A DNA stretch of 64,000 bases from Gentiana macrophylla (GCA_026214975.1 JAOBSW010001061.1:20871-84870), one strand, 5' to 3'; numbered from the stretch's first letter, positions 47,501-61,352 are shown. Numbers and translations: made by a program. Notes: generated from the sequence alone by a model not told the origin.

Positions 47501-49131
47501 TTTGATGTTGCGGAAATAAGGGAACGTGATTGGTGCAATGTGGTTACGTGCCATATGGATACCACCCAAGCATATGTATGGAGGCTTCAAAATTTTGTTC
47601 TTGGTGAGCACATCCTTACTCCATGTCCACAAAATCAGACACCAGTCAAAGCTTGTGCCATTAGTGCATGTGGCAATTTTGCGGTTCTGGGTACAGCAGG
47701 TGGTTGGATCGAGAGATTTAATCTTCAATCTGGAACTAGTCGAGGAAGCTATGTGGATATATCAGAAGCCAATTCTTGTGCTCATGGCGGTGAAGCTGTA
47801 GGCTTAGCATGTGATTCGATAAACACTACTATGATAAGTGCAGGCTACCATGGGGACGTGAAAGTTTGGGACTTTAAGGGACAGGAGTTGAAGTCAAGAT
47901 GGGAAATAGGTTGCCCACTAGTCAAGATCGTGTATCATCGGTCAAATGGTCTTCTGGCTACTGTAGCTGATGATTTAGTTATTCGATTGTTTGATGTTAT
48001 TGCCCTTAGAATGGTGCGCAAGTTTCAAGGTCGTACTGATCGAATAACAGATATGTGCTTTAGTGAAGATGGAAAATGGCTTCTGACCTCCAGCATGGAT
48101 GGAAATCTCATAATATGGGATGTCATCTTGGCCAGACAAATAGACGCAATGCATGTCGATGTGTCTATTACTGGTCTTTCTTTGTCGCCCAATATGGATA
48201 TCTTAGCCACAACACATGTAGATCAGAATGGGGTCTATCTTTGGGTCAATCAGACCATGTTTTCTGGATCTACTACTAATGTATGGAGTCATATGGCAGT
48301 GGTAAACAAGTGCCGAGCGTTAAGATGCCATCTGCGGTTCCTTGTACAGCAGAATGTTCAGAGGATGCTGAAAAGGACAATAATAATACTGTTGTTATCT
48401 CTCCACAATCTGGAAATATTAGTCTATACCCAAAGTTGGATGAGCTTGATCTAGTTACTCTCTCTCTATTGCCTAAAAGCCAGTGGCAGAGCTTGATTAA
48501 TTTAGACATTATAAAGGCTCGGAATAAACCAATTGAACCACCAAAAAAGCCGGAAAAGGCTCCTTTTTTCCTCCCTTCAATACCCTCGGTCTCTGGGGAG
48601 ATATTATTTAACACTACTGGAGAATCAAACGACCAGGAGAAGAATTCTCAGGAGGGTGAACCTTTGAAATCCCTAGATTCCTCCTTAGATATACAACGAT
48701 CAGAGTTCTTGCGACTTCTCCAGTCATCTGTCAAAAATAAGAATTGTGAGTTCACTGTCTATCTTAAATACTTATGGTTGTATGCTTCATTATCGTTTTT
48801 AGTCCGCTGTTAACATCAGTCTGTTGTGTGTATTGATTGCAGTTACAGCATTCTCGGATTATCTCAGAAGTTTATCTCCTTCAGCATTGGATATGGAGCT
48901 TAGGATGCTACAGATTATAGATGATGTGGAAGATGAGGAAGAACAAGACAAGATACCAGAATTATACTTCATCGAGTTACTCGTGGATTTTTTTCATTCA
49001 CGAGACTAAATGTAGAAACAACTTTGAATTTATACAGGCCGTCATCAGATTGTTCTTGAAGGTAAATAAGAGTTCATTCCACATTCTGTTTTGTCACTTG
49101 TGTTAGTTTTCAACATCTCCGTTTTTCTAAT

Positions 49132-49168
<37 letters not shown>

Positions 49169-49324
49169 GAGCGGATTCATGGTGATACACTTCGTCGTTA
49201 CAAAAAGCTAAGGCAAAAAACAAGAGATCTTCTCGAGATACAGTCAGCGGTATGGCAAAGAGTAGACGAGTTGTTTCAGAGTACAAGATGCATTGTTTCA
49301 TTTTTAAGTAATTCACAGTTTTGA
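44577..49324 (+). pseudogene. UTP21: UTP21/WDR36-like WD40 protein gene, N-terminally truncated and frameshifted
   Basis: The family works in the small-subunit processome (U3 snoRNP) in nucleoli. Exons by homology and splice signals: ~44600-44712 (KIRALACYREYTFAAYGNR), 46530-46733, 46830-48745 (most WD40 blades, e.g. GSQEGSLQIWNINTKKK, SSTDNSVKMW, SMDGNLIIWDV, then a LYPKLDELDL linker), 48843-49061 (C-terminal domain, LSPSALDMELRML) and 49172-49324 (LEIQSAVWQRVDELFQS, stop TGA). The N-terminal 60-70 residues are absent. Small indels break the frame near 44625, 47113, 47305, 47398, 48281 and 48988. The last intron has a poly-T run and a poor acceptor. Either a decayed copy or a gene with many assembly indels; truncation favours a pseudogene. 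Confidence 0.85.
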
Positions 49325-49791
49325 TAAGGATCTGCATCCCTTTTTTTTTGACTAAACCAACCATGATGAGGAACCCTGAAAAATCATGGGACATCGATTT
49401 TCTGTATTACAAGTTAAGCAAGTTGTATTTTTGTCTTGTTCATCATCATTGATATTACACAAATGTAGTATTTACCCAGGAATTACCCATCCTAGTATTG
49501 TTCTAATCTGTGTTCCTGTTCCTGTTCCTGTTCCTGCACCTGTCCCTGTCCATTTAGCAATTATATTCTGCTAAGTCGTGGATTACAAAAGCGAATCCAT
49601 CTTATTCTCCATTGTGCTGTATTAAGTGCGTCCAAAATTGGATCAGACAATTCAATATTATCCTGCTTTAGCTTTTCTTGCACCAGCTGAAGTTCTACAA
49701 GCTTCACAGGACATTGTAAGCAAGACAGTATGAAAACAAGAAACCCAAAGTTATTTCACTCCGTATACTTTTTCTTTTCTTCTTTTACATA
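49325..49791. other. Spacer between UTP21 copy and Helitron
   Basis: No gene. Contains a short TGTTCC/TGTTCCTG hexamer repeat at 49511-49540. Confidence 0.6.
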
Positions 49792-49835
49792 CTAGTGGAG
49801 TTGTTTACGCCCGTGCAAGTGGCGGCGTGTCCATT
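49792..49835 (-). other. Helitron 3' terminus: hairpin plus CTAG
   Basis: On the minus strand an imperfect stem (CGCC ... GGCG) lies about 15 bp before CTAG, followed by T (plus-strand A at 49791). Confidence 0.6.
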
Positions 49836-50152
49836 AAAACTGTAAACGTAGAAGTAGATGATATTTTTATAGTCAGAGACATGATACAATCATGCATTTT
49901 TATTAACATAAAGCCATATAATTCAAAAGATACATAAGTTTGGATACCATAAGCTATAAAACACGGTGGAATATAATCATTACAAGCATACATAGTTATG
50001 TATATTACTACACCATTAAACATTGTTGATGGCAAAAGATAATGGTGGTAATATACTAATTACATTCTCCATTACATCAAAGTTTGGTTTTTAGAAATCA
50101 TACAAAACAACCATGAGTGCATTATTATCAATAGATAAACATAGACCAACTC

Positions 50153-53100
50153 TTAATTTCCCTTTTCCTTGTAGTCTTCTTTGTTCTTCATTTTTTTGGT
50201 TGGACTTTCAGCTTTATGAACCATGGGTGGAATATTAAGTGATTCAGTCCCCTTCTCTGCAGCAGCTGTTGGGATTGTTGTAGATATAGAACCAAACATT
50301 AAGGTTCTTTTGGAAGGTGGAGGTTGGATACATGCATCAGCTTTTAAGTCAACTGAATCGTAAATTTCTTCGAGGACGGCTTTGGTTGTGGGGCTGAAAA
50401 ATTCGGTTGTCTCTTTTGTTGGTTGTTGCACGACATGCGTTGCTGATTCAGGCTCATCTGTGTGCAACTCAGTAGTTTGAAGGGCAAGAATGGCTTCTTC
50501 TGTGTACAATTGCACCACTGTGTAGTTTTTATTATCAGTCATGAAAAATTTCAGGAAACAAAAAACTTTTTTTCCAAGTATAGCTGCCTCTACTTCTTTC
50601 ATCAATGGTTGACCCTGCAAAAGAGATTGTGTATAAATTGTATTTGCAATGTAATGAATTGTTTAACTAACACTGTAATAGAAGAATGCATGTGTAATGT
50701 AAAATGAAGAATGTAAGGCTGCACAAGTTGAATACAGAACATGTAGATTAAAGGTGTGATGTTAGGTCATTTGTGGAATATAGAACATGTAGATTAAGCA
50801 TCTATTTGACTGTCAAACAACATATTACTACAAGGAAAAGAGGATAATAGATTCATTTGTGGAGAATGAATATGTTATTGGCTAATGGTTGACACATCTA
50901 CACCCACCAAGTGTTCACTGAAATCACCAAAGAATGAAAACGAGGAAAAGTAGCATTGATGTTCATATGTATGATTGTAAAACCCCAGTTATGAAGAAAA
51001 GTAGCATTGATGTTCTTTGACTGGAATAAGGACTAATACCCAAATTCTAATATTAACAACTCTTTTTCAACTACAGGAAGTTTATTTTCTCCGAGTATGC
51101 CAAAATTATGTGAAGAATGAAAACTCTCTCAAATCTTAAACGATTGTTATGATTGTTCATTATCCGACCTCTGGGTTTTATTTTTTTTTTTTTTTTTTTT
51201 TTTTTTGGTTTTTCCTTATTCAGAACCAAAAATACAAACTCCGTATCCACAAACAGCAAAAACAGGAAATAACTATATGTAAAAAACATACCTTATTATC
51301 TGCCTCATAAAGCTGATTTGGTGTGAATTCAGTCAGTTTTTCGAACTGTGGAGAGAACACCGTAGCAAAAAGTGTTCCAGAATCATCCGTTAAGTAGACT
51401 TCCATACGACCACTGTAAAATTTCGAGTCCATAACGTATTAGTAAATATTAATCATTGTTATTTTTGTCAAAAAAATCTAATAACACAAAAATATTTACC
51501 GTGCAATGATCCTTGTGTTTTGACGCCAAGAATTAGATGTAAAGTTCCAGTTTACTCTTCCCTTTAACTTTTTGCAGCTTCCACATATAAGTTTTGCCAT
51601 AGTTTATCTTGTCCAGGTATTAACTGCACTTTTCCTACAACCCACGCTGCTTTGAACTATTTAAAAGACAGACAAAATATTATCTTTAATACCGCGAGAA
51701 AACCAAACAATATTTTCTACTATGGATTTCTATTTATATACCTCTTGAACATTGGCGGTCACATCTTTCATCCTGCGCAGATATGAACTTCTTGGTGGTG
51801 GTAGTAATATTTCAGGATCATCATAAGCGTTATTCTTCAATAATTCAAAAATCTCCATATCGTGCTCTTTGTACCTGTTTACAGTTTCAGAATGTAGATG
51901 CAATTAGTTTATACGTCTGTTGGTAAAGAAGATCAGCATAATCAACAGGCAAGCTTCATAAAGTGATTTATTCATGGCACAATTACAAAATCTATTTCAA
52001 AGAACCTGTTTGTTAAAAATGCATAATCAAGATTGCTATACCCACTGTATTCATGATATATATTTCAGGTAGAGAAGTAAACGATTTTTTTATTCATACC
52101 ATTCAAACATATGTCGAGCATCCGGCAAGGGGGGATTGACCATAAAATATGCATTGTACTTTGGTGTGCTCAGCGATATACCTAAATAATGAGAATACAT
52201 ATGAAAGATAAAAAGTAATGCATTTTAATCAATATTTTCATCATGTTTGCGTAAATACGAAATTTGCTTACCGTGGTAAGTGGTTACCCTCAAATTCAGA
52301 CCAACCAGCAATGTTGGTTCTGGAAGCCTGGCAGAGATTTTTACTTCTTCATTATCCAAGGAATCATCCCAAAGCCGTAAAACAAGTGGTATTTTTCTAA
52401 ACAACAATATCAGTGAACAAAACCACTTTAGTTATATTTTTTAATTCACCGTGAAACCAATGCGTTAAATAGTAGACATATTATGCTTACTCTTCATTAA
52501 TTAGGACATAGTCTCTTGCTGTTGAGCTGCTAGAACCAGGAACGGCATTCGACTAGATGACTAATGCTTTCACAGCTAGTGTGATTTTAGATATACATCG
52601 AATGAAATGAATTTTGAGTCAGAACTAACATCATTGCAGTTAGATAAAACATGAAAGAATAATGTTTTTTCTCCCAGAGTTTTGATTGAATCATATACAG
52701 AAGCACAAAATTTAAAGTTTTCTGGTTTACGATTAAAGTTGAGTAAGTCATTATCACAAGGGCGATTATTATTAATATAAATGCTAAACTTTTAAAGCGT
52801 AAAACTCACCGATGTATTCATTGCGTTCAGCAAATGGGGATAGTTATGAAAACTTTGTAAAATTAAACGAGCATGGCAAAGTGTGAGGAACCTCATCATG
52901 TATCGGCTCAATCAAGTGGTTTGTGGTTAGGATCCATTCATATGCATATTCCCCGATTCTGTATCTTGGTTGTGACACTTTTAGATCAGCATTAGCCACT
53001 TTGTATCTTTTGAATGGAATCAGCAATTTTTCCAAAGGTTCAATGTTTGAATTAAATGTTACAGCTGCAATTCTTGTGCCCTAGCCAACGGAATAAGTGA

Positions 53101-53361
53101 AAACATATTAAACCTATCATTCATCATACATCTTATCATAGAATACAATACAGTCAATATAAGTTCAGCATTTACCTCCATGTCTGTTAACACATACTTC
53201 TGGAACCTTGTTGTTTTGTTTTTCGATTCATCAGCTTTATGTTTTTCAACCACTTGAACAATCACAGTCCAATCTCCGGTCGCAAACGAAACTTGCATTG
53301 CATTGAACATTTTTCTATCTTTTGTTATCTGTATTAAGAACAATACATAATTTGCATGCAT
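50153..53361 (-). pseudogene. RPA1-like single-stranded DNA-binding protein of the Helitron (multi-exon)
   Basis: Replication protein A large-subunit type OB-fold protein, often carried by plant Helitrons, likely to coat single-stranded DNA during rolling-circle transposition. Minus-strand coding blocks: 53331-53175 (GDWTVIVQVVEKHK), 53080-52844 (IPFKRYKVANADLKVSQPRY), 52560-52490, 52395-52270 (PLVLRLWDDSLDNEE), 52190-52100, 51880-51750, 51640-51505 (KLICGSCKKLKG, half of a zinc-binding motif), 51420-51290 (GRMEVYLTDDSGTLFATVF) and 50614-50153 (tail with a Lys-rich end). Most blocks have GT-AG-like borders. Some borders and a possible in-frame stop near 51600 are uncertain, so I cannot say that it is intact. 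Confidence 0.75.
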
Positions 53362-53516
53362 TATTATACATTATACATCAGAATGTATAGAAGGAAAAAC
53401 ATTATGTGTCATATGAAACAAACAGCAATTGCAATGTTGTTATAGTCAATCAATATGAATAAACTGTAGATAAAAGAAGTTGAATAAACTAACATGAATT
53501 CCATTGTTTGAAATAT

Positions 53517-56500
53517 TCATTCACCAGTTAAAACTTCTTTATATACCACATTTCGGGTAACATTATTCTTTTCAGAATCAAAGAAAGTGGGAACAATAAA
53601 TACTTTTACAGCTTTTGATGTTTTCGCACGTGAAAGAGCAACATATAATTGACAATGAGAGAAAATAGGTTCTTTCAAATAGACACCCAGAAAATCCAAT
53701 GTTTGTCCTTGTGCTTTATTTATTGTCATTGTGAAACAAAGTCTTACCGAAACTCGAACTCTTTTATAAGGAATTGGGAGAAGTCATCATTAGATGGTTG
53801 TAAAGGTATTCTATGTAAGAAAACTTGTTTTCCAAAGATGGTCTCCAATTGCTATTTCTGCATGTATTACATATTTATCTAGCTGTTTACATATTAGTCG
53901 TGTTCCATTACATAATCCTTCCGATGGGTCTAAATTCCTAAGTAGAATTATTGGCGCATTAGGTTTCAAGTTTACCTTATGAGGCGGTAGACCATTGGGG
54001 CTTAATTATTCAGCATGTCTTCATATAGTCCTTAATCATTTGGATTAATAGTTTTATCATAACTTATATATTCTGTTTCAATTCCTGGAAATCTACTGAT
54101 CATGATTTCATTTATTTCATCCACAAATTGATTTTTCGTAGTTAATATGGATCTATTAATTGAAAGTGGTGGATTATTGAAGATTGATTCATCTTGTGTA
54201 AAAACAGATCTTATAAGATTGTCTAATCCATCTTCAATATTTTCTGGTGTATTAATTATATTCATGGGCAATTGAATATTTTCAGTCTTGATTTTGAGTA
54301 AGTCCGTCACCTACACTTGAGAGGAAATCCGTAAATATAGGATCTAAGCGTGCGCGCATGTTTTGAACAAGCTTAAATTTTATCAGATTTGGCCAAATAT
54401 AAGATCTAATTAAAGATGCATTGATGGTTTTCGTTTTTGTACCTCCACGAACAACCGGTAGAATAGAATCAAAATTTGTTTTTGTTCTTTATTGAGAAGT
54501 GTTTTAGAATTCAAGTCCGCTTCACTTACGATAATATTTTGTTATGTTCTTAATTCTTTAGTTAAATCTTCAAAATCACTATTTCTCATGTCTTGCGGTA
54601 TTAGACCAAATAAACTTATGTCTTTTCCCATTGATTGTAAGAATACATTTATTTGTTGTAGCACTATTTTTCTAATTTCATATTTTGAAAGTTGTGTTTG
54701 TCTTGATATGCCTTCCGATAAGAAAGGTTCAAACTGGTACCATAATTTTAAAGGATCTGTAGGGCATGAATATACCAATAAAGTAGCAAATAAGCTTCAG
54801 TAATTCATAAGGCATATGATATAAACGATGCTTCTAATAAGCAATGTTCTTGACTATTATTTTCTTCCAATAAACCACGAGCTAGAAAGTTGCATCATGA
54901 TATGTACTATATGTTACACCATTAAAACATTTTATGTGGCTAAAGGATGTAGGACACTTAACATTTTATGTTCCAATTGAATCACCTTTCATCCGTACTT
55001 TCCAACGCTTTTTTATCATTTTCCCATACAAAAAAATCGGAAAATCACCATAAGTACTGATTTATTTTTGAGCTTCGAATTCAGCCTATTCATTTCAAAA
55101 ATTGATCAACATTGTTTTACGGTTGAATGGATTATTTGCAACATTCTTAAGTTTATGTTTCTTATTGAAATTAATTGGTTGATAATTTTCAAGGTGGACT
55201 TGTAATCGAATAACAGGAGGTTTCATATCTCCTAATACAAATCTATAGATCCGCCATAATGCTTCAGAGGGAAATCCATCTTCCAGATTGATATTGTTCG
55301 ATTTCATTAATTTCTTCACTTTTTGGTTGATCGATTACATTAAACATGATTTTCTCATTTCCTTTCAAACCTTTACTGATTGAACAAATCTCCACATTTA
55401 TATGACAATCAAATTTTGCAAGAAGATATGGGTTATATGGTACAACCCATATGTTGTCTAACCATGCACCTCTACTCCTAACTCTTGAATTATCATTCCG
55501 TCTTCTATATATTGGATATGCATCTGTTGTTATTAAAGTTTCATCACAAAATGTTTTAGGTTATGATTTCTTACAACGATTATTCTTATCCATACATACA
55601 TTCTTAGGATTTAAATTTCCACAAGGGCCATGTAACATGTGTTTAACTACCAAATTGTACAAATGAGGTTGTTCTTCTTTATTCGGAAGTTAAGCTGATA
55701 CAAATCTATCAAATTCCTCGTGCCTATAAATTTTATAATTAGGTTTTAAAATTAACAGAAATGAGCATGTGGTAATCCTCTTTTTGGAATTCTATTACAT
55801 ATGTATACGCAACCACCTTTCCAAACAATTTTTCTTGAACTCCTCAATTTTAAGTTCTTCTAGTTTTGCTTTAAATACTCTAACCATTAAATCCGGTCTA
55901 TTTTGAGCTAATTCTCCATTGAATAATATCTCCTTTATTTCCGACCAATTAGGATTACATGTTATAGTTAGAAAATATCTGGTTTACCAAACTTTCTGAC
56001 TAAAGACATTGCATCTAAATATTTTTTCCTCATGTGCCTAGGTCCATCAGTAAATGCTGCAGGCAAGATAATACGTTGACCGATGTTGCAAGCATCATTT
56101 TCTCCATCTGCTACAGCATCAACTATACCTTGAAGAAATTCTTGTCTAATATTGTTTTGTTGAGACCTGAAGTAGTCTAGTCTGTGTCTCTAATTTAACA
56201 AACATATCAACAACATATTGTTGTAGAAGGCGACCGAAACGAAGTATGCAAGACTTATCATTATCTCTAATTTGTAGTTTATAACAATAATATTCTCTAA
56301 TTGACACATAATTTGGATCCTGTGATGTATCATTTAAAAGTGTTGTGTTTTCAGATTCAAGAAGTTGAAGAACGGTACTTGCAGTTCGTGGATTAAGCAT
56401 TCTATTATTGTCAATAAGTTTTTTACGTTTTCGTGGATTAACATTAATGTGTCTTTGCTTATGCCTTGGTGCCAACCAAGATCCCCATAAGGAAACATAA

Positions 56501-57964
56501 GTGGATCTTGTAAAGGATCATAACAAGCATAATAGTATCGATGAATGTGAAACCCCACTATGTGTGTATACTTTTATGCTTTCATGCATTGGCATCACCG
56601 TCAACTAATATGCTACCACATCGTAAAGAAACAGTGGGCTTATTATACACTCTTTGGTCAATTTTTGGATTGCAAAACAATACAATTTGAAGTTCATGAA
56701 TATTTGGAATATTCCTTAAGTCTCTGAAAAATCTTGCATATGGAATATGGGACAACACTTCGTTAAGATCTTCGTAAAGGTTGCCTCAAATAATCTCGGA
56801 CATTTTTCAAGACGGTTAGATAAATCATGATCTACATAGTGGAAGTAAAAGCGTAAATTTCGGCTTTTTAAGGAGTTTCTATTAGATCATTTATAAAATC
56901 ATATACCGTCCTTGGACTCTAAAGGTATAGACACCTTTGTTTCTTTTAGCTAATTCTTTATCATAAGTTGCACCAAATGATGTGAATGCAAGATGATTAT
57001 TATATGTTCGGATTAAAGTTCTAAAATCAACAGCTTCATTTTCAGGTGATGTTAGGAGGTTAACAAGTACTAAAGGCAGGTCGATCACATTTAAGATGAC
57101 ATATCCACCTAAACAACAAAAAGTTGATGTTTCATATGGAAATCTCTTAGCAGCACAATGCACACAGTCATCAACTTTATCAAGAATGTCACTTTTATCT
57201 TGTATCATGTTTAATAAATCTCTACAACTGTTTTGTTTTTTGGGTTGTTTAGAAACACGTACTATGGCAGAATGTTCATCTGAAATAATAGTATCCTGAA
57301 GGTGGATCTTATGTTTAGCCTTTTAGCTTGCCAATTTTGAATTTTTATGCTTCTATCCTTTACTTTATTATTTGAAGAGCTTGATCCAAATTTTGTGTCA
57401 TCTAAGAAAGATGAGGTTGCATAAGATGGTTGTAGTAATTGTTTGCTTGCATCAAAGCTCATGGATGAAGAAGCCCAAGAGCCCGACATGTTTTCTTTTT
57501 TGTTTTTCCTAGGTTGTTCTAATAACTCCTGCACTTCATCATGCAGGTTTGAAGTGGTGTTGTTTTGTAAGAAATCTTTTTTTAACATACCGTAAGGAAT
57601 AGATCTTCTTAAAGAACCTAAAGGATTAGTTGTTTGTAACCTTCTTTTAGCACATTTTTCTTTCCATTTTTGTATTTTAACAGCCCTTTCACATTGATTT
57701 TTTTCACATTGATTTTTGTATTAACCACAAAATTCCCTTCTGTAAGGGCACATGAGGAAGAGGTACCAACATTAATTCTAGTGCTGCTACAGTCTATCAA
57801 TTTGAATACTTCAGCTTTATTTTGTTGTTTATTTTCAAGGTTTGTTTGTTTATATTTCTTTTCTTTCCATCAGGCAATAGCCATATGTCTTTTATCTTTC
57901 TTTGTTACAGAATTATCCATTATTGAATCCGAGGCCAGAGAAGTTTCATCATTTAAGGAGTCCA
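53517..57964 (-). pseudogene. Helitron RepHel (HUH replication initiator fused to PIF1-like helicase), decayed
   Basis: Probable start MDSLNDETSL at 57964, with a stop near 57871. Minus-strand blocks: cysteine-rich CVHCAAKRF...CCLGGY and TFRVQGRY (57208-56891), FPYGDLGWHQG (~56485), REYYCYKLQIR and LLQQYVVDMF (~56300-56200), the Rep His motif PHAHF (His codons 55761-55769), LWRIYRFVLGDMKPPVIRLQVH (~55250), QNMRARLDPIFTDF (~54340), and helicase motifs TINKAQGQTLDFLG and LYVALSRAKT (53729-53517). Rep lacks the expected tyrosine-containing block between about 55410 and 55380. The helicase lacks the Walker A/B segment, joined out near 54478. Many stops; not functional. Confidence 0.88.
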
Positions 57965-58100
57965 TCTTATCACTAAACAGTTAAACCATTTTTTAAAATA
58001 AAACAATAACAATGAATAATCTAGTAGCAGAACATAGAATACTAAGATGCCATTCCAGAAGCAGCAAGGAAGGGGCAGAACATTACTAAGAAACTAAATT

Positions 58101-60174
58101 TATGGATGACATACTTGTTGAAGAGCCATAGAAGTAGTTGAAGACCATTCAATCAACCTAAGAAATATTTTCTCTTCCTTGCAGCCAAAGCTGATGAACA
58201 CATATGAAAGAAACACAGGCAAACATAATGGGTAGAAGAAAATCAGGATGTAAATCACTAATGGTTAGAAGAAAATCAAGATCTAAACATTGACAAAGTT
58301 TGCAAGAACCAAGTCTATAAGCGCATAAAGGAAAAGCATAATTGGAAGTATCGTGTTGCTAATAAGAACTTATAATGTTCTTTGAACACTAATAGAATAA
58401 TAAATAGAAAATACAAAGCATATGTATAAGTAACTTGATTAGGCGAAAAGTGTTACTTAAAGGTGGATGGATTATTCCCGTAAAGTGTTGACTAAAAGTG
58501 CACTTAAAGTGTTTACTTCCCTTTTTTGCAACTGAGGACAATAGTGACACAGAAATGAAAAGTGCCGGTAGAGGAAGCGGGAACAAGATTTTTATTGGGA
58601 AATTAGATGTCAAGTATTGCAGAAAAACCAAATAGCAAATGCATCTGTTTAAACTTTTTCCATGGCTAAGTTTTTTTTGGCCTGATGCAGTTAAATGATC
58701 CTGTCATGTCTTGAATCGTATTCCAACAGATGATGTCAAGAATAAAACCCCAGAGGAATGCTGCAAAGGAGCCAAGCCTAGGCGGAATATTTCAAAGTGA
58801 AGGAACAGGTCATGAAAGCCTGTGGAGAACAAGTGAAGGAACAAGAGATGAGAGCAAAAATCTTGAGATCATTAGTATCAAGATTTAATGCAGCTGTGTC
58901 ATGTGCCCCTACTGTGAAGCCTAATTCATTTCCTAAGTTCGAACCAATGGCTCCCTTCGTAAGCTATGTATGTGTAAAACAGAACATATAAGCCCGGAAT
59001 GAGCTTAAAATTTGTAAAACCTAGTAAAAAGTTCTCAGTGGGAAGAAGTTAAAACTTGAGAAGACTATTTCCTAATTCATTTCATAAGGCTGGTTTAAAC
59101 AGGCAAGGGACTACAGTAGGGTGGTGCGAAAAAGGAAAGGGCCACCTTAGTCACTCTGTTCAAAGTTCCCACAAACCACTCCGTTTGTGAAAAGCCTAAA
59201 GTAAAGTAGTTTTCTCCCTTACATCAAATAATAGAGAATAAGTCTAATATTGAACATAAAAAAGGCGGGATTTTTGTGAGATCCCATAACTACGGGGTTT
59301 TCCATAGCCCCCCTAACTATTGGGGTTTGCAGTAGTACCCCTAACTACACTAACCTCAAACAGTTTTCTTCTCTGCAAAACAGAAGCCTGACCACACCTT
59401 TTACCCGACAACCTATAGAAGATTTTAGTTAGGCAAACACACAGATGAACCAAGACCATGGAGCTGGAAAACTGCTACAAGCATTTCCTTTGGCCAGGAA
59501 ACAACCAAGCTGAAGAAATGTAAGTTCAATGCAACCTAAAAAAGCTCAGCATACGACACAACAAAACCTATGTACAAAACCAAGTCTCAGATACGTATAA
59601 CAGCTCATGTACAAGCAGAGGACTAAGACCAGACTTTAACATACCATGGATATCAATTGAAGGGTAAAACAGAACTATTATCCAACCATAACACTACAAT
59701 CAGAATGCAACACAACTTGGCATTCTTTTGATTAAGTCATGTAAGAAGGATACTTATAGGGTGAAAAACCTTTACAATCTTCTTGTAGTAGCTAGCTAAA
59801 TCACAAATACCTCACATTTCTGTCACCAAGGTAAGGCGAGGCTACTCAACGACAACAAACCCCTATTTTTAACACAACAGCGAAAACAACACAGAAAGTA
59901 CACGGTACCGATTTTTTTAACACAACAGGATGAAACAAAGTGAACATGCAGGAGGGAATGGATCATCTAAACATTGCAGCCGCGTGAACGAACTGAAAAC
60001 ACAAAAAATACAACCAAACATAACAGCAATCAGAAACAGAAGCACAAGAACAAACCTTCACCCAAACAAATTTCTTTTGTCAATCGGCCGATGTGAACAG
60101 TGAGCAATCCGAACGAACACATACAAAATAAGGCATAAATAAAGTTAGAAAGGAGATTTCAGCGGTAATAAAAG
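58101..60174. other. Intergenic stretch without a recognisable gene
   Basis: Short ORFs only (for example 58797-58991), without domains or splice context. The Helitron 5' end probably lies in or just before this stretch. Confidence 0.5.
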
Positions 60175-60540
60175 GTGAGCCCTAAAGGAAAAAGTGTATA
60201 TATATATATAAAAGCCGAATTTGCTGGAACCGTGGATAATCGTCTACTGCCACACAAGCCACAGATGTGGAACGGTGTAGTATATATATTGGGAGAAATA
60301 AACAAGAACAACCCCAAAGAGTTGGTACGCCTTAGTACTCCTAAAAATCATTTCATTTGCAGGGGGAAGGTAAAGATTTGTGGTTTGGACGGAGGGTTTG
60401 GTACTGCACAGATCCATTGACAGCCGATCTAGAGCAGGTGTGTTTTCCTTGCCGGAAAATAAGGAAGAAAAATGTGTGGTCTGATGTGACCGACCAAGTA
60501 GAAAACCCTCTGTAGGAAATATGGGGATGAGGAGCTCCTG

Positions 60541-60572
60541 CCACGTGTCACAGCCACAGCTGGCCACGTGGC
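60541..60572. promoter_or_regulatory. Paired ACGTG (G-box/ABRE-like) sites
   Basis: CCACGTGT at 60541-60548 and the palindrome GCCACGTGGC at 60563-60572, 22 bp apart. Such sites bind plant bZIP and bHLH factors. No start of a gene they would serve is identified; a TATATATATATAAAAG stretch lies at 60199-60213. Confidence 0.35.
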
Positions 60573-60775
60573 AGGCTGAGGGGAAACCAAATTTGACACT
60601 AATAGGAGACGTGGAGGCTGCTAATGCTTCAATTTCTCATTTAATAAGATAGAGAAGATAACACAATATACAGCTGGAAAATTGTATGTTTGTCAAGAGT
60701 CCATGATGTGTCGCCACATTCATCATTATCTTACAATAACATAATGCCATTGTTTTTTTCCACCTCTATTTCTTG

Positions 60776-60843
60776 AATTTTCAATATCCGTTGCAACTTT
60801 CAATGCAAAAACAAAATTCATATGTCGAATATATTTATACTCC
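60776..60843. repeat. 68-bp repeat, copy 1
   Basis: Nearly identical (one difference seen) to 62576-62643 on the other side of the NYN gene, in the same orientation. Confidence 0.85.
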
Positions 60844-61352
60844 AAGCTGATTTAAAATGAGCATCAGCAAATGGTTTTTGTGTGTTGCCTTGATTTATGA
60901 TCAATATCTAAAAGAGCACCACAATTGCAAACTTGAAAGCCAGCCTCATAGACAATTGAGAACTATTCCGAAATTGAGAAAAGAAATTTGTCAACTAGTT
61001 GTATTTGCAATGAAGCTTCATCTGGGTTGAATCGGGCTGATTTTGTTGGCACTTACATCTACAAAGCAAAACTGTTATGTTGAGTAAATGTCTTCAGTTT
61101 TCACTTGAAAGAACATGTCGTGTGCTTCCGAAAAGGTGATGGAAAAGCATGTTCTGTTAACTGGCTGGCTCAGAGATCCATCTTTTGCTATTTCGTCCCA
61201 GAAAAATCACAAGGTCCAAGATATTTCTACATTCACCAAAGCACCAAAGAAGTTCAACCAAAAGTAGTCAATTCAATGTAATATGGTTCAATTCAAACCG
61301 AATTTTCCGGTTGATCTGGTTTCATTTGGATCATCTACTTTTTCCTCACTCA

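Larger units (their letters stand above)
49792..58100 (-). mobile_element. Helitron with RPA gene, minus strand, decayed
   Basis: The minus strand carries RepHel (57964 to 53517) then an RPA-like gene (53361 to 50153) and ends in a GC-rich imperfect hairpin region (GCCGCCACTTGCACGGGCG) followed by CTAG at 49792-49795, with T as next host base. This is the usual Helitron 3' end (CTRR, inserted between A and T). The 5' TC end was not located; 58100 is only a minimum. Confidence 0.8.

Noticed and set aside
58797..58991. ORF after the Helitron
   Set aside because: 64 codons, no domain, no supporting splice or promoter context.
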